Assembly (NCBI RefSeq): GCF_003369915.1 | Contig: NC_046676.1 | Coordinates: forward strand, 10,212,001-10,276,000 | DNA: 64,000 nucleotides | Origin: Drosophila miranda | Lineage: Eukaryota; Arthropoda; Insecta; Diptera; Drosophilidae | Direction: 5' to 3' | Part shown: piece after piece, positions 34,301-43,955 of the stretch | How the letters are laid out: every line of letters begins with the position of its first letter | How positions within the stretch are numbered: the first letter of the stretch is position 1 | Made by a program: the position numbers and the translations under genes | Notes under the pieces: generated by a model | Databases searched by the model: none | Told to the model about the DNA's origin: nothing | What the model saw: the letters and a program-made list of their open reading frames with translations, nothing else

Positions 34301-36345
34301 TGGCTACCGCTGGCCGGGGGTGGTCTGGCCAATGTGTCCATACGGAAACGGGCTAGACTATCCCCACTGGCATCGGGTCATGACTACATCATCTATGGGC
34401 AGAGGATCTCCGATCAAAGTGTGAGTACTCTCGAGCACACTGAAATAATCGAAGGATCTCAAAATTTAAATCATTTTTCTCTTCACTGCAGGTCATCTTG
34501 AGCTGTATCATCAATCGTGATCTAAAGTATTACAAAGTAATGCCAACATTTCATCATTGGCGCGCCGGCAAGCAGCGCAACGGCCTTACATTTCAAACGG
34601 CCGCCGATGCGCGAGCCTTCGATAAGGGTGTGCTGCGCGCCTATAATGAACTAATTGATGGTAAAATCCAGTCCCTCGACACTGAGCCGGACACACTTGT
34701 AGTTGCATGCCTCAACCGACACACGCCATGCCACGCTCCCGCCTCTCTGCTTTCTATCACGCTATCTTATGCTCTCTGAAATCCTAATTTAAACTTAAGC
34801 TTTGCCTGCGATTCCTATGCCTTTTCCCCTCTTTACCTCTGCTTTCGAATTTGCTTTCGAATTTGCTTTCGTTTACTAATATATAACGTTTTTTCGTATG
34901 TCTTATGCTCTATTTTTTGCCAAACAAACAAACCAAAATTTGTAAAACAACACACAAATCATTGGAATTTGATCGATTTGTTTCAAAAACCAAAACAAAT
35001 CGACAATCTAATCATTTAAATGTCTCATTCAAACGAATTGGTAAGTGTTTAATGAGGCTATACTCGAAATTATTTTAAATATTTGCTTCATTCACGGATA
35101 TACATATGTAGATAAATAGGTCCCCACTCTTGGGGACCTGTCTGTCAATTTGCTAGCTTCTTAATTTCCAGATCTCTCTATGCTCTATGCTCTATGCTCT
35201 CTCTATCTCAACTATTATCTTCTTCTACATATAAACTGAAATTTTCACCTAAAAATGCTTCAACTAATCGTTGCTTTATGCCAATATACTCGTATAAGAT
35301 ACATATGTGCTTGTGGTTGTTTTTGGATTTGGATTTTTTGGCATCTGCTAAAGTTTTTTTGTTTCGTTTAGGACTGGCCAAATCGAATCCCACTATTATA
35401 TGCCCACCATTGACCAAATATGATTCGGTTGGTGAAGATGATGTATTCATGACCCTGGATTTACCTGTGGAGAGCGAGAGTTTACAAAAGATACATTCAA
35501 GCCCCGAGGGCAGCGAGAAAAGTCACAGTACGTACTTCCCCGTCAATATTCCGCTGACGCGGTCTGCCATTTCGAGGCGAGTGCTAAACCTTCCATTCGC
35601 AGAGAGCAAGGACAGCTACAGCAACAATTCCGATTCGGAGAAGCTGCCAGCGGCACCAATCCACTACATATCCACGGACAAGACATCAACCACAACCACG
35701 ACCCAGGATGGACCACCGTCGTCTGCTGCACCGGCACCGGGCGCCGCCCAGATTGCGGCCAGCGAGAATTACTCGTATGTGACGCTGACAGCGGTCCACC
35801 ACGACTACAACTATCCAGTGGTGGACCAGCCAGTGGGGGCACAGGTGCTCAATGCACGCCGCGAGTCGATCAGTGCACTGAAAAAGCGCAACGCGTTGGA
35901 GGCGGCCCAGGCAATGGCGGCAGCCCAAACTGTAGGCACAGGCGGTGGCGGGAAGTCGCTGCAGAAGCAAAACGTATCGGAAATACTCAAGAAGGAGACG
36001 CGCTTGCGGTGTCGCTACTGTCACGAGCTGTACAGCGAAGAGTTCAATCGGCGCGGGGCCTGCGAATATGCCCCGGACACCTTTCGCGCCGGCTACGAGT
36101 GCATCTCGGGCATGGGCTGTGCCAGGTGCATGATCTATCACTGCATGAGCGATGCCGAGGGCGAGACGGCCCAGCATCCGTGCGAATGCAGCGCCACCGA
36201 GGCCGGTTGCACCAAGCGCTGGCTGGGCCTGGCGGTGCTCTCTCTGTTCGTGCCCTGCCTCTGGTGTTATCCGCCGCTGCGAGCCTGCCACTGGATGGGT
36301 ATCCAGTGCGGTCTCTGCGGCGCCCAGCACAAACCGCATGTCTGA
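31337..36345 (+). CDS. Spred: Spred, Sprouty-related EVH1 protein
   Basis: Membrane-associated inhibitor of Ras-Raf-MAPK signalling. Exons 31337-31356, 34243-34420, 34492-34660, 35372-36345 are in phase and give 446 residues. The EVH1 (WH1) domain (residues about 5-122) shows EFLVTVRAQVMTRDES, then GGLANVSIRK and FQTAADARAFDKGV. The middle is Ser/Thr/Ala-rich. The Cys-rich Sprouty domain (about 325-440) starts RCRYCHELYSEEFNRRG and contains GMGCARCMIYHCMSDAEG and PCLWCYPPLRACHW, the palmitoylated membrane-targeting module. The stop is TGA followed by C, and a 119-codon frame continues past it (separate entry). The first intron is 2.9 kb. Confidence 0.95.
31357..34242 (+). other. First intron of Spred
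   Basis: About 2.9 kb of non-coding DNA between GTAAGT at 31357 and TTTTTGCAG ending at 34242. It holds GT and CA simple repeats and a TTGCCC repeat at 33851-33890. I see nothing else to call. Confidence 0.7.
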
Positions 36346-36705
36346 CACTTGGAGGCCAGATTGCAGGGACAGTACGATGACGACCCCAGGCCCAGAAGCG
36401 AACTCCAGCACAAAAACCAGCAGCCGAACCACGCAAACCAAAGCAAAAACCAGCTAAACAACCAGCAGCACCACCACCGCTGTCAGACAGACGAGCAGAC
36501 CAGAGACACCAAAAGTCAGACGCTGTGGCGCCCCAGGCCGCGCCAGTCCCAGCCCCAGGCGCACTCTCAATCGCAGCGCCACTTTTACAACTGGGAACTG
36601 TCGCACAGCCTGGGTGCCCCACAGCAGGAGCAGCAGCCGGCGTACCTGATGCAGCCGCGTACCAGCAAGGCGGCCCAAAACGACTACGGCCGCCTGCTGT
36701 TCTAA
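36346..36705 (+). CDS. In-frame read-through extension of Spred (putative)
   Basis: Directly after the TGA stop (36343-36345), the same frame stays open for 119 codons to TAA at 36703-36705. It would add a Gln/Arg/His-rich tail ending NDYGRLLF. Third codon positions are mostly G or C up to the TAA, and the DNA turns sharply AT-rich after it, as at a real coding end. TGA followed by C is the leakiest stop context, and stop read-through is well documented in Drosophila. The sequence could instead be untranslated; no separate gene with its own ATG at the start is visible. Confidence 0.6.
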   Translation, partial: HLEARLQGQYDDDPRPRSELQHKNQQPNHANQSKNQLNNQQHHHRCQTDEQTRDTKSQTLWRPRPRQSQPQAHSQSQRHFYNWELSHSLGAPQQEQQPAYLMQPRTSKAAQNDYGRLLF

Positions 36706-38948
36706 ATGAGAAGTATCGCTTTTTGTGCGATTTTGGGAGTTGCGAATCTGGCGAATCCCTGTATACACTGTACTCCATTTGATTTGCCATAATTTATTGT
36801 ACATACAATAGCAAGCGAATTGACGCATGTATTTTATATATTATATATATTTTGTAATTGTAATTGTAATTTATTATTAGTGCGCTCTCGCTTAATTATA
36901 CTTTTGTAAAAACGGGCTATTCTTTTTAATTTACTTTAATCGTAATTGTATCATTTATATCGTATACCGTATCCGTATCGAATCGTGTTTTTTTCTACCA
37001 TACAATACCTTAAGTTTTTTCATTTTAGTTTTAGTTGATTAGGGATTACAGGAACTCACATTTGTGCACAATTCGAGAACTTGGAGAACAGTATTAACGC
37101 CGAGGCAGCGGCAAAAACAAGGACTTACAAATATTTTGATTGGTGAATGAGACTTTCACAATGTCCATCGCTCAAATCGCACGATAAGCATGAAAAATTC
37201 AACCTGATGCGTCTTACACGACACGACACATTAACATAACCCGTTCTTAAACCCTTTCCACCATCTAAGCGGGAGTTACAAATTGTTTTTGACTCTGTGA
37301 AAAGACCCAACGCTCAATGCTCAACCCTCGTGTCCCCTGGCTGCTCGACTAAATGTTCACTTAAACAAGCCTTAAGTTGTATAAAAAAGCATTAACCCAA
37401 TTGTTTGCCTTCGAAAAAGAATGATTTTGACTCTTTCTAGGGCTCATGAAGATTCAAAATATTTCTTTTGCTAAAAAACAAAAAATATGATTTCCAAAAG
37501 TTTATGTTGAAAACAAAAAACAGAATAAAACAAACCCAAATCAATGAAAAATGAGTATGGGAACACGAGAACCGCAGCATTGAACTATGTGAAATCTTTT
37601 GAAATCTAATATTAATAGTTGTAGAACGAAAAACAATTTGTAATTTTGAAGGAAACGCTGAGCGCTTTTGTGCCGTTTATAAAATGGCCAAAAGCAAAGG
37701 CATTTTGTGGAAAGGCTGGACGAACGGACGCACACTAACATAACAACATAAACGATAAACAATTGTAAGTGTTTTCAACAACAAAAACAACAAGAATTGA
37801 GGAAACTCTTTATGCAGCTATATATGTAAATGTATAATATGATAAGAAGAAAACTTAATTTATTTCTTACTATATAAATATTGTTGTACTAAGTCAGTGA
37901 CGAAAAACAAAAGAGAACTTCATACAAAAAACAAAAAACTATTTGAATGGAAAAACAAAACAAAACAAAAAACGCATATTTATTCAAAAAAAATAAGCAA
38001 AGGTTGTGCAAAAAATCACATTAAAGAAAAGCAACAGAATATTATATTAAAACAAAAACAAAGAAATTAATCTATAAATGGAAAATTGTAAGTATGTATG
38101 TATGTATCCATGTATGTACAACATTTAAAACGTTTACGAAACCTATGTGTGAAAACTTTGAAAAATTTAAAATATTTACGCAACTTGACGAAACGAAAGG
38201 AAAACTAAAAAAACTAATAACTTAAAGGAAATATACAAAACACAGAACAAGAAGTACAAACTGTTGAATATATATACTTTACGATTACCTTACCTTGTGT
38301 ACATATACTGTAATTTACTTCCAAAATTGGTAACCTCTGAATGTTATTGCTGGCCACCAATACTCTCCAAAACTCTTTCAATACTTACACAAATCTGTAT
38401 GTAGCTCAACCGAAACGAACTGATCGACAGATCGATCATAGCAGGTGTCAACTGTTGCAAACACACACACAATTTATTCAATCATTATCTCATATCGAGA
38501 TTGAATGCCCTTTGCCAACTTCTCTGTATTTGAAGTTGAATTAAACAGATGCCATGCCGCGCCCACTACCACCACAACCACAACCACCACCACCCCGCTA
38601 TTTCAGAATTCATCGACGACGTTTGCCCAATTATCCGCATATACATGCATACTCATATTTTAAAAAAGAACGAATCTATGAAGGGATGGTATGGCGAAGA
38701 GAAAGTCAAAGTAAAATAAACGATATATTTATTCATGTAAATGTATTTGAAAATGTGAACAAATCAAGAAAAATACCAACAAATAAAACACAATTTAATA
38801 AACAATGTAAAATAAACGTTGGTGTTTTTTATCTGGTGAGTTTGGGGGATCATAGGGCTTTGCCTGTTCATTCAATATCTCCAAACAGATCTAACACCAC
38901 TAAACCATTATACTCATAATTCCAGAAAAAGGAGAACAAACCATAGGA
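36706..38948 (+). other. Probable 3' UTR of Spred
   Basis: About 2.2 kb, strongly A/T-rich. It has two Pumilio-type TGTACATA sites (36798-36805 and about 38298-38305) and AATAAA signals around 38785-38815. No coding signal. Confidence 0.5.
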
Positions 38949-40281
38949 ATGGACGAACTAATGCGGCTGTCGGCACAGTCCGCGAAGAGCCGGTCCACCT
39001 TCACCATGAACTTTACCAAGTGGGTTATCTTGCTCTTCCACATCATATCCTTAAAAGCTATTAACCGGAGCCTCCGCCAGTCCTAGGTTCAACGAGGATG
39101 CATTCAGCAACGAGGATACACCGAGTTCCGCAGAGTGCAAGAATCGGTCGCTCATCGAGTTTGGTTACAATTTCGAGGATGTGCAGGGCTGGTCGAAGAT
39201 GAAACAGTGGCCCAAGGATAAATTGGCCACCATTCTGCAGTACACGGTGGAGTTGCACCTGAAGACAACCCTCGTGATTAAAATTAGGAACTCGTACTTC
39301 AACTGTCACTTGCCGGTGCTGCAGGTGTACTCGCAGTTCTTCATGGAGCTGGAAGAGATACCGATGATGGTGACGCTGCCTGAGGATCTGGTAACGCCGA
39401 AGGCTTTTATGATCATTTACAAGTGGATGCTCACCGCTGAGCCCTATTTGGATCGCACGCACATTGTCGAATTGTTCATTGCGGCGTCTTACCTGAGGAT
39501 CAAACAACTTCTAGCCCATTGCTGGATTTGTTTTGACGATGTTCAATGTTTCAATGAGGTCACGGCGTGCATTCTGTATGTAGAGACGCGGTACCACCCG
39601 TCCCTGGATATTGTCCGCAATGTGATGCTCACGCGTATACAAAAGTTTGTCCTCATCTTTGCGGCCACAAGGGATTTTTTGGAACTACCACACAATCACT
39701 TGATTTACTTGCTCAGCTCGAGCAGCATCGCTTTGAATACGGAATGTGAGGTTAGCCTGGAAATCTGAACACTTTTACAAGTATATATCTAAGAAACATA
39801 TATTTCCTTGCTCCCACTGCAGGTGCTCTATATGGTGGTGCGTTGGATGAGTCACGACTGGAGCACTCGGCGTGCGTACGCCCTGAAGATTGTGGAATGC
39901 ATTCGATTCAATTGTATGCCACTCTGGTATATGCTTTTCGTGCGCCGCGAAGAAACCCATGAGCTGCTGTTGCAGTTTTTGAACCTCAACGAAGTCAACG
40001 GGAAGATGACTGAGGCCATCACCAACATCACATCTTCCATGTACGACGACCAGATCTTTGGGACCAATTCGACTCATAAGGACACTCCGCATGAGCGCAA
40101 GTGGATTCACGACCAATCCTGTGATTATCATCATCTGATTGGATGTCCCAATAGCCTTGAGATCCGATACGAGCACTTTCAGGCCTACATGTGGAAGCTG
40201 CAGCAAAAGCCGGTTGATCATTGGACCACTTTTAAGTCCGTTGAATTTAATACTGTCGGACCTTGTCACTGCATGAGGTAG
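38949..40281 (+). CDS. BTB/POZ-BACK domain protein, unrecognised
   Basis: Three exons, 38949-39019, 39087-39750 and 39823-40281, join in phase to 397 residues. The second donor is GTTAGC, weak but the only one that keeps the frame. Residues about 85-190 resemble a BTB fold (VIKIRNSYFNCHLPVLQVYS, then VTPKAFMIIYKWMLTAEPY and ELFIAASYLRIKQLLAHCW), followed by a BACK-like helical region with VLYMVVRWMSHDW. Drosophila has a family of such BTB proteins with a divergent C-terminus, several testis-biased; that family role is not shown here. There is no kelch or zinc-finger repeat, so an adaptor for a Cul3 ligase is only a guess. The start ATG is chosen because exon 1 splices in phase to the conserved body. 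Confidence 0.75.
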
Positions 40282-40530
40282 ATTTTTTAGTGTTTCTAAA
40301 TAGTTTAAAATAAAACGGTATTTACAGTACTAAAATGCTTACAGTGCTGCCAGACCCACTAAAACAGCAGCTGTTTCGTTTTTGAATCGATACTTTGCAT
40401 CTATTTTTTTAATGGTTTTTTTGTTTTAACATTATTTTAGACACAATCAACAAAAAGGAGTACGCAAACTTAGCCAGTCGACTATAAAATTGATTCATTA
40501 TTCGGATGAAATTATGTGTTCAGGGCTGAG

Positions 40531-40670
40531 GGTTCTTTTTATCTAATAATATTCGACGGAATATCAAAAACGAGGAATGTAGAACTTGAATCCGTCAGTA
40601 TACTTATATATAGACGGTATATTTTGGTATATTTCTGACGGTATATTTTAGCGATAAATCCGCGTCACAC
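40531..40670 (-). repeat. Dispersed repeat family, copy E (inverted), upstream of Trs31
   Basis: Read on the minus strand: GCGGATTTATCGCTAAAATA, TACCGTC, AGAAATATACC, GTATACTGACGGATTCAAGT, CCTCGTTTTTGATATTCCG, GAATATTATTAGATA. It matches copies A, B and D block by block. Its end nearest the gene carries GGTATATTT (Ohler motif 6-like) and GTCACACT (motif 1 core, bound by M1BP), about 40-100 bases before the Trs31 ATG. Confidence 0.75.
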
Positions 40671-40708
40671 TCAACATATGTTTATCTGTTTTTTGTTTGA
40701 CTTATTGC

Positions 40709-41413
40709 ATGGAAAAACTGGAAGCTCTTAAAAAATCCTCAATGCGGCCACGCAGTAATATTCTAGATCGGCCGCTCTCCAAGGGAAAAACAGAGGTCTC
40801 CCTAAGCATTGTGGCTATGCTCTTCAGCGAGATTGTCCAGTACTCCCAGAGTCGTGTCTTCACAGTGCCCGAACTACAGACCAGGTGCGCGTAGCTGCCA
40901 CTCTAGTCTACTCCTACTTAATGCATCAGCTAATGTGGATATGTTTGCAGGCTCCACGACCTCGGCCAGGATGTGGGGACCCGCATTATCGACTTGTACT
41001 TTGTGCGCGAGCGGAGCTCCAAGAGAGAGACTAAGCTGACACAAATGCTGCTCTTCGTCAAGACGACAGTGTGGAAGAATCTGTTTGGCAAGGAGGCGGA
41101 GAAGCTGGAACATGCCAACGATGATGAGCGCACCTATTACATTATAGAGAAGGAGCCGCTGGTGAACACATTCATAAGTGTGCCCAAAGACAAGAGCTCC
41201 TTAAACTGTGCCAACTTTACGGCTGGAATTGTGGAGGCTGTGCTTACAAACTGCGGATTTGTAAGGGAAACCAATGATGAATAGACTTTCTCACTAATTT
41301 GATCATTATTATAGCCCTGCAAGGTCACCGCCCACTGGCACAAGGGCACCACCTACATGGTCAAGTTTGAGGACTTTGTCATAGCACGCGACAAGCAAAT
41401 GGAGGAGAAATAG
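40709..41413 (+). CDS. Trs31: TRAPP complex subunit Trs31 (TRAPPC5)
   Basis: Core subunit of the TRAPP tethering complexes that activate Rab1/Rab11 in ER-Golgi traffic. Exons 40709-40884, 40951-41260, 41315-41413 give 194 residues; the family is about 185-195. Strong TRAPPC5 signature: KTEVSLSIVAMLFSEIVQYS, SRVFTVPELQ, FGKEAEKLEHANDDERTYY, EPLVNTFISVPKDKSSLNCA, FTAGIVEAVL and VTAHWHKGTTYMVKF. The ATG at 40709 matches the family start. The 3' end converges on ND-B15 with about 100 bases between stops. Confidence 0.95.
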
Positions 41414-41520
41414 TCGTAGCACCCAACAAACTTATAAATATAAACAATTACATTTAGTTAACAATAGATTTTGTGTTTTGTTTAGTTTCACTACAAATCC
41501 GACATCACCAGAGAAATTAC

Positions 41521-41936
41521 TTAAATAAACTTGAACTGGCGATCCTTGTAGGCCACCTGCCCGGTTCGGTATTTCTCCTCGCGACCATCGCGTTCGCTCT
41601 TTAGGGCCCAAGCGTAAATGGCAATGGGCAGTACCACGGCAAAGAGACCCGTGCGGAAAGACTTTCCGGTTGGCTTGAAGTGCTCGTAGTTGGACACACG
41701 CATAGCCTGGAAGCGGGCTAGGCCGGCATCGAACTGCAAAACGAGGAAATTAATATTTATCCCAGCCTGATGACATAATCATTGAAAGGAGATTGGTTTT
41801 TACATACCACAGTGCCGCCTTCGCCTGTGGCATGGCGGAAGGGATTCGAGCTCTGTTTCAAATACTCATTGCGCAGTTTTAGAGTATGATCATGCTTGCG
41901 GCGGATAAATGCCTCCTCTTCCTTGGTTAAAACCAT
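41521..41936 (-). CDS. ND-B15: Complex I accessory subunit NDUFB4 / B15
   Basis: Accessory membrane-arm subunit of mitochondrial NADH:ubiquinone oxidoreductase. Two exons, 41936-41808 and 41733-41521, give 113 residues. The pattern matches NDUFB4: an N-terminal helix (EEAFIRRKHDHTLKLRNEYL), SSNPFRHATGEGG, then NYEHFKPTGKSFRTGLFAV, a single membrane segment (VVLPIAIYAWAL), and KSERDGREEKYRTGQ. The presumed start MVLTKEEEAF is the first ATG of the exon. A copy of the dispersed repeat starts about 38 bases upstream. Confidence 0.88.
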
Positions 41937-41973
41937 TTTATTTGCAAACTAAAATTTTAGCTGCAACAGCTGT

Positions 41974-42140
41974 GACTGCGGATTTATCGCTAAATATACC
42001 GTCCGACCCTTAGAAATATACCAAATAAACAGTTTAATTTTAAAAATATACCGCAAATATACTGACGAATTCAAGTTCGATATTCCGTGGAATATTATTT
42101 GCTAGATAGAACATGCCCTCATAATTTTACATTTTCTACA
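41974..42140 (+). repeat. Dispersed repeat family, copy D, upstream of ND-B15
   Basis: GACTGCGGATTTATCGCTAA, ATATACCGTC, AGAAATATACC, AAATATACCGCAAATATACT, GACGAATTCAAGTT, GATATTCCG, GAATATTATTTGCTAGATAG. It is the inverted counterpart of copy E, and each lies in the same polarity relative to its neighbouring gene. A trailing block GTCAACCGGTTA...TACCCGATTCAA (42199-42239) also occurs beside copy B. Confidence 0.75.
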
Positions 42141-42346
42141 AGATGAACTACTTTTAAGTATTTGTATGTATTGTATTTTGACTAAATCACGGTTTACAAG
42201 TTGTCAACCGGTTAAAGGAGGTCCTTACCCGATTCAAGTTCGCTTTTCGATGTTATCGAAACCTTGACTACTTAACCATCACTAGATAGACAGCGAGTTT
42301 CGATATATCGATCTGAATTTGATAACGATAAAATCATTTGCCAAAA

Positions 42347-42771
42347 TCAAACAGGAAATAGCACCATAAAATCCTCTATTAATAAAGCCGACTTTATTGA
42401 TTGTTTTAAGTAGCATAAGAGAGGAGAGAGGACATAGATAGATGATTGAATGTAGCACATTGGTCTGATATCGATTATGAGTAGTGCGACTTTCGGCTTT
42501 TTGTCCGGGCTTAAAAAATCTTCATACATCAATTTGTCTGGACAGTTTTCGCAATGTTTTTAGGTGAAATGCAAGCACTTCTGAAATATTTTATAATTGA
42601 ATGATGAATGGCACCACTTACCTTAATTTCATCGGCCTCCATTAAGTGAGTGCTATTGAAAGGACAGCGAACCATCTTGGAGCCAGCATGATTCCTTTCG
42701 CAGCGCTGCAGGTGTACGGCCATGCGAATTCGACGGATGGTATGACTCGCATCGAATGGACAAATCAACAT
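42347..42771 (-). pseudogene. CHHC zinc-finger gene (GTSF1/asterix-like), apparently damaged
   Basis: The first part, from the ATG at 42771, encodes a complete CHHC finger (C-x5-H-x9-H-x3-C: CPFDASH...HLQRC) and the first half of a second (CPFNSTHLMEADEIK), ending at a clean GTAAGT donor (42622). This is the layout of GTSF1-type proteins, which bind small structured RNA and, in the fly Asterix, serve Piwi silencing. The expected continuation (F-HLKHC-ENCPDKLMYEDF) is visible near 42562-42515, but no AG acceptor precedes it in frame and it carries one extra A (five instead of four) in an A run. Either the gene is decaying, the assembly has errors, or a different splice is used. Without splicing the frame ends at 42529. 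Confidence 0.5.
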
Positions 42772-43955
42772 TTCATCTTTGTTTCTCGATATTTTCAAAA
42801 TGTTCGTTTTACGCTTTAGTTCCTTTCACAATGAAATAGCAATCGCAATTTTTCTCAATGCTGTGACATTGGCTTGAAATTGAAATCGATATAAATTTGT
42901 TGATTTTCTAAATATATATTGCTAAGACGTCTTTAACCAAAAGAAGTCGGACATGTGTGTATATTTACATATGTATATGGACCAGCGGCCCTAAACAGAA
43001 AATAGATTTAAACTTTGGTTGTTCCTGGTTGGCGCTTTCCAAAAGTACCTAATCACTATATCGATAAGCTAACGTCTATGCGCCGGCCTCATCACATTCT
43101 CCCGCCCTCCCCCACTGCGCATGTCCAGCAAAGTGCGCAGATCGCGTGACTAACCTGCTGGTGCTTTAAGCCGCAATTTGCACTTGCCATGGATTTATCC
43201 AACCCGGTTACTATAAATGTACTTATGTGTACACCTACAGGTCTGGTAGGTTGTCAGTCTACTTTGTTATTATTTTTTAGTTTCTCGTCCTTGCCGCAAA
43301 GTCTGCTGCTTCGTTGGTGGTTTTCCACCCCCGCCAATACAGGGTTATACATATATCCATACACAGACTCACTACCCCCGTTGCCCTGTCTACCACACTC
43401 TCCACCATGGCGCATGTCCTGTAAAGTTTTCTGCGCATATGTATCTCTTGTACGCCGACTATGTGCCATTTTCTGGTTAAAAAAAAGGAAATATTTATAT
43501 CCCAGTAGGAGGCACTTGCAGGCAGAAGGAGCCTGACATCCTATTTTATTGGACTGTCCGTAGGGATAGAGGCTCAAAAGGTGCACAAATCAATGAGAAA
43601 GCCATCTATATACATAGTGCGCATGACAATTGGAGTTGAGGGAGAGAGTGATTGCACTGCGCATGTGGCTGCTTCGTTGGGTGGTAATGCACTTGGCTTA
43701 GCCTCTTCTCTGGCCCGTGCCCGGGGGTGTGGAGGGTTGTTAGGGGTTGCTTTCGATGGTTGCCCGCGGAGTTGCGCAGTGGCTTACCTTTCGTTTTCAC
43801 TGGCAGACGCTTTGCAGTGGCGAACGGACCTGGACACGACGACAGAGCAGAGGGAGGCAGAGCCTCGATTGAATTAGTTTACAGACGCTGAGGAAATATT
43901 GATTTTCTGTTGCTAAAAGTGCATTTAAATTTTCAATTTGTTAAACAGCCCCAGC
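42772..43955. other. Intergenic region with TGCGCA(T) sites, promoter of the Myb/SANT-like gene
   Basis: About 1.2 kb. It carries at least five TGCGCA/GCGCATG sites (about 43117, 43133, 43410, 43430, 43616, 43656), half-sites of the NRF1/Ewg type. The likely transcription start of the downstream gene is near 43800-43860. No coding frame is credible. Confidence 0.45.
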
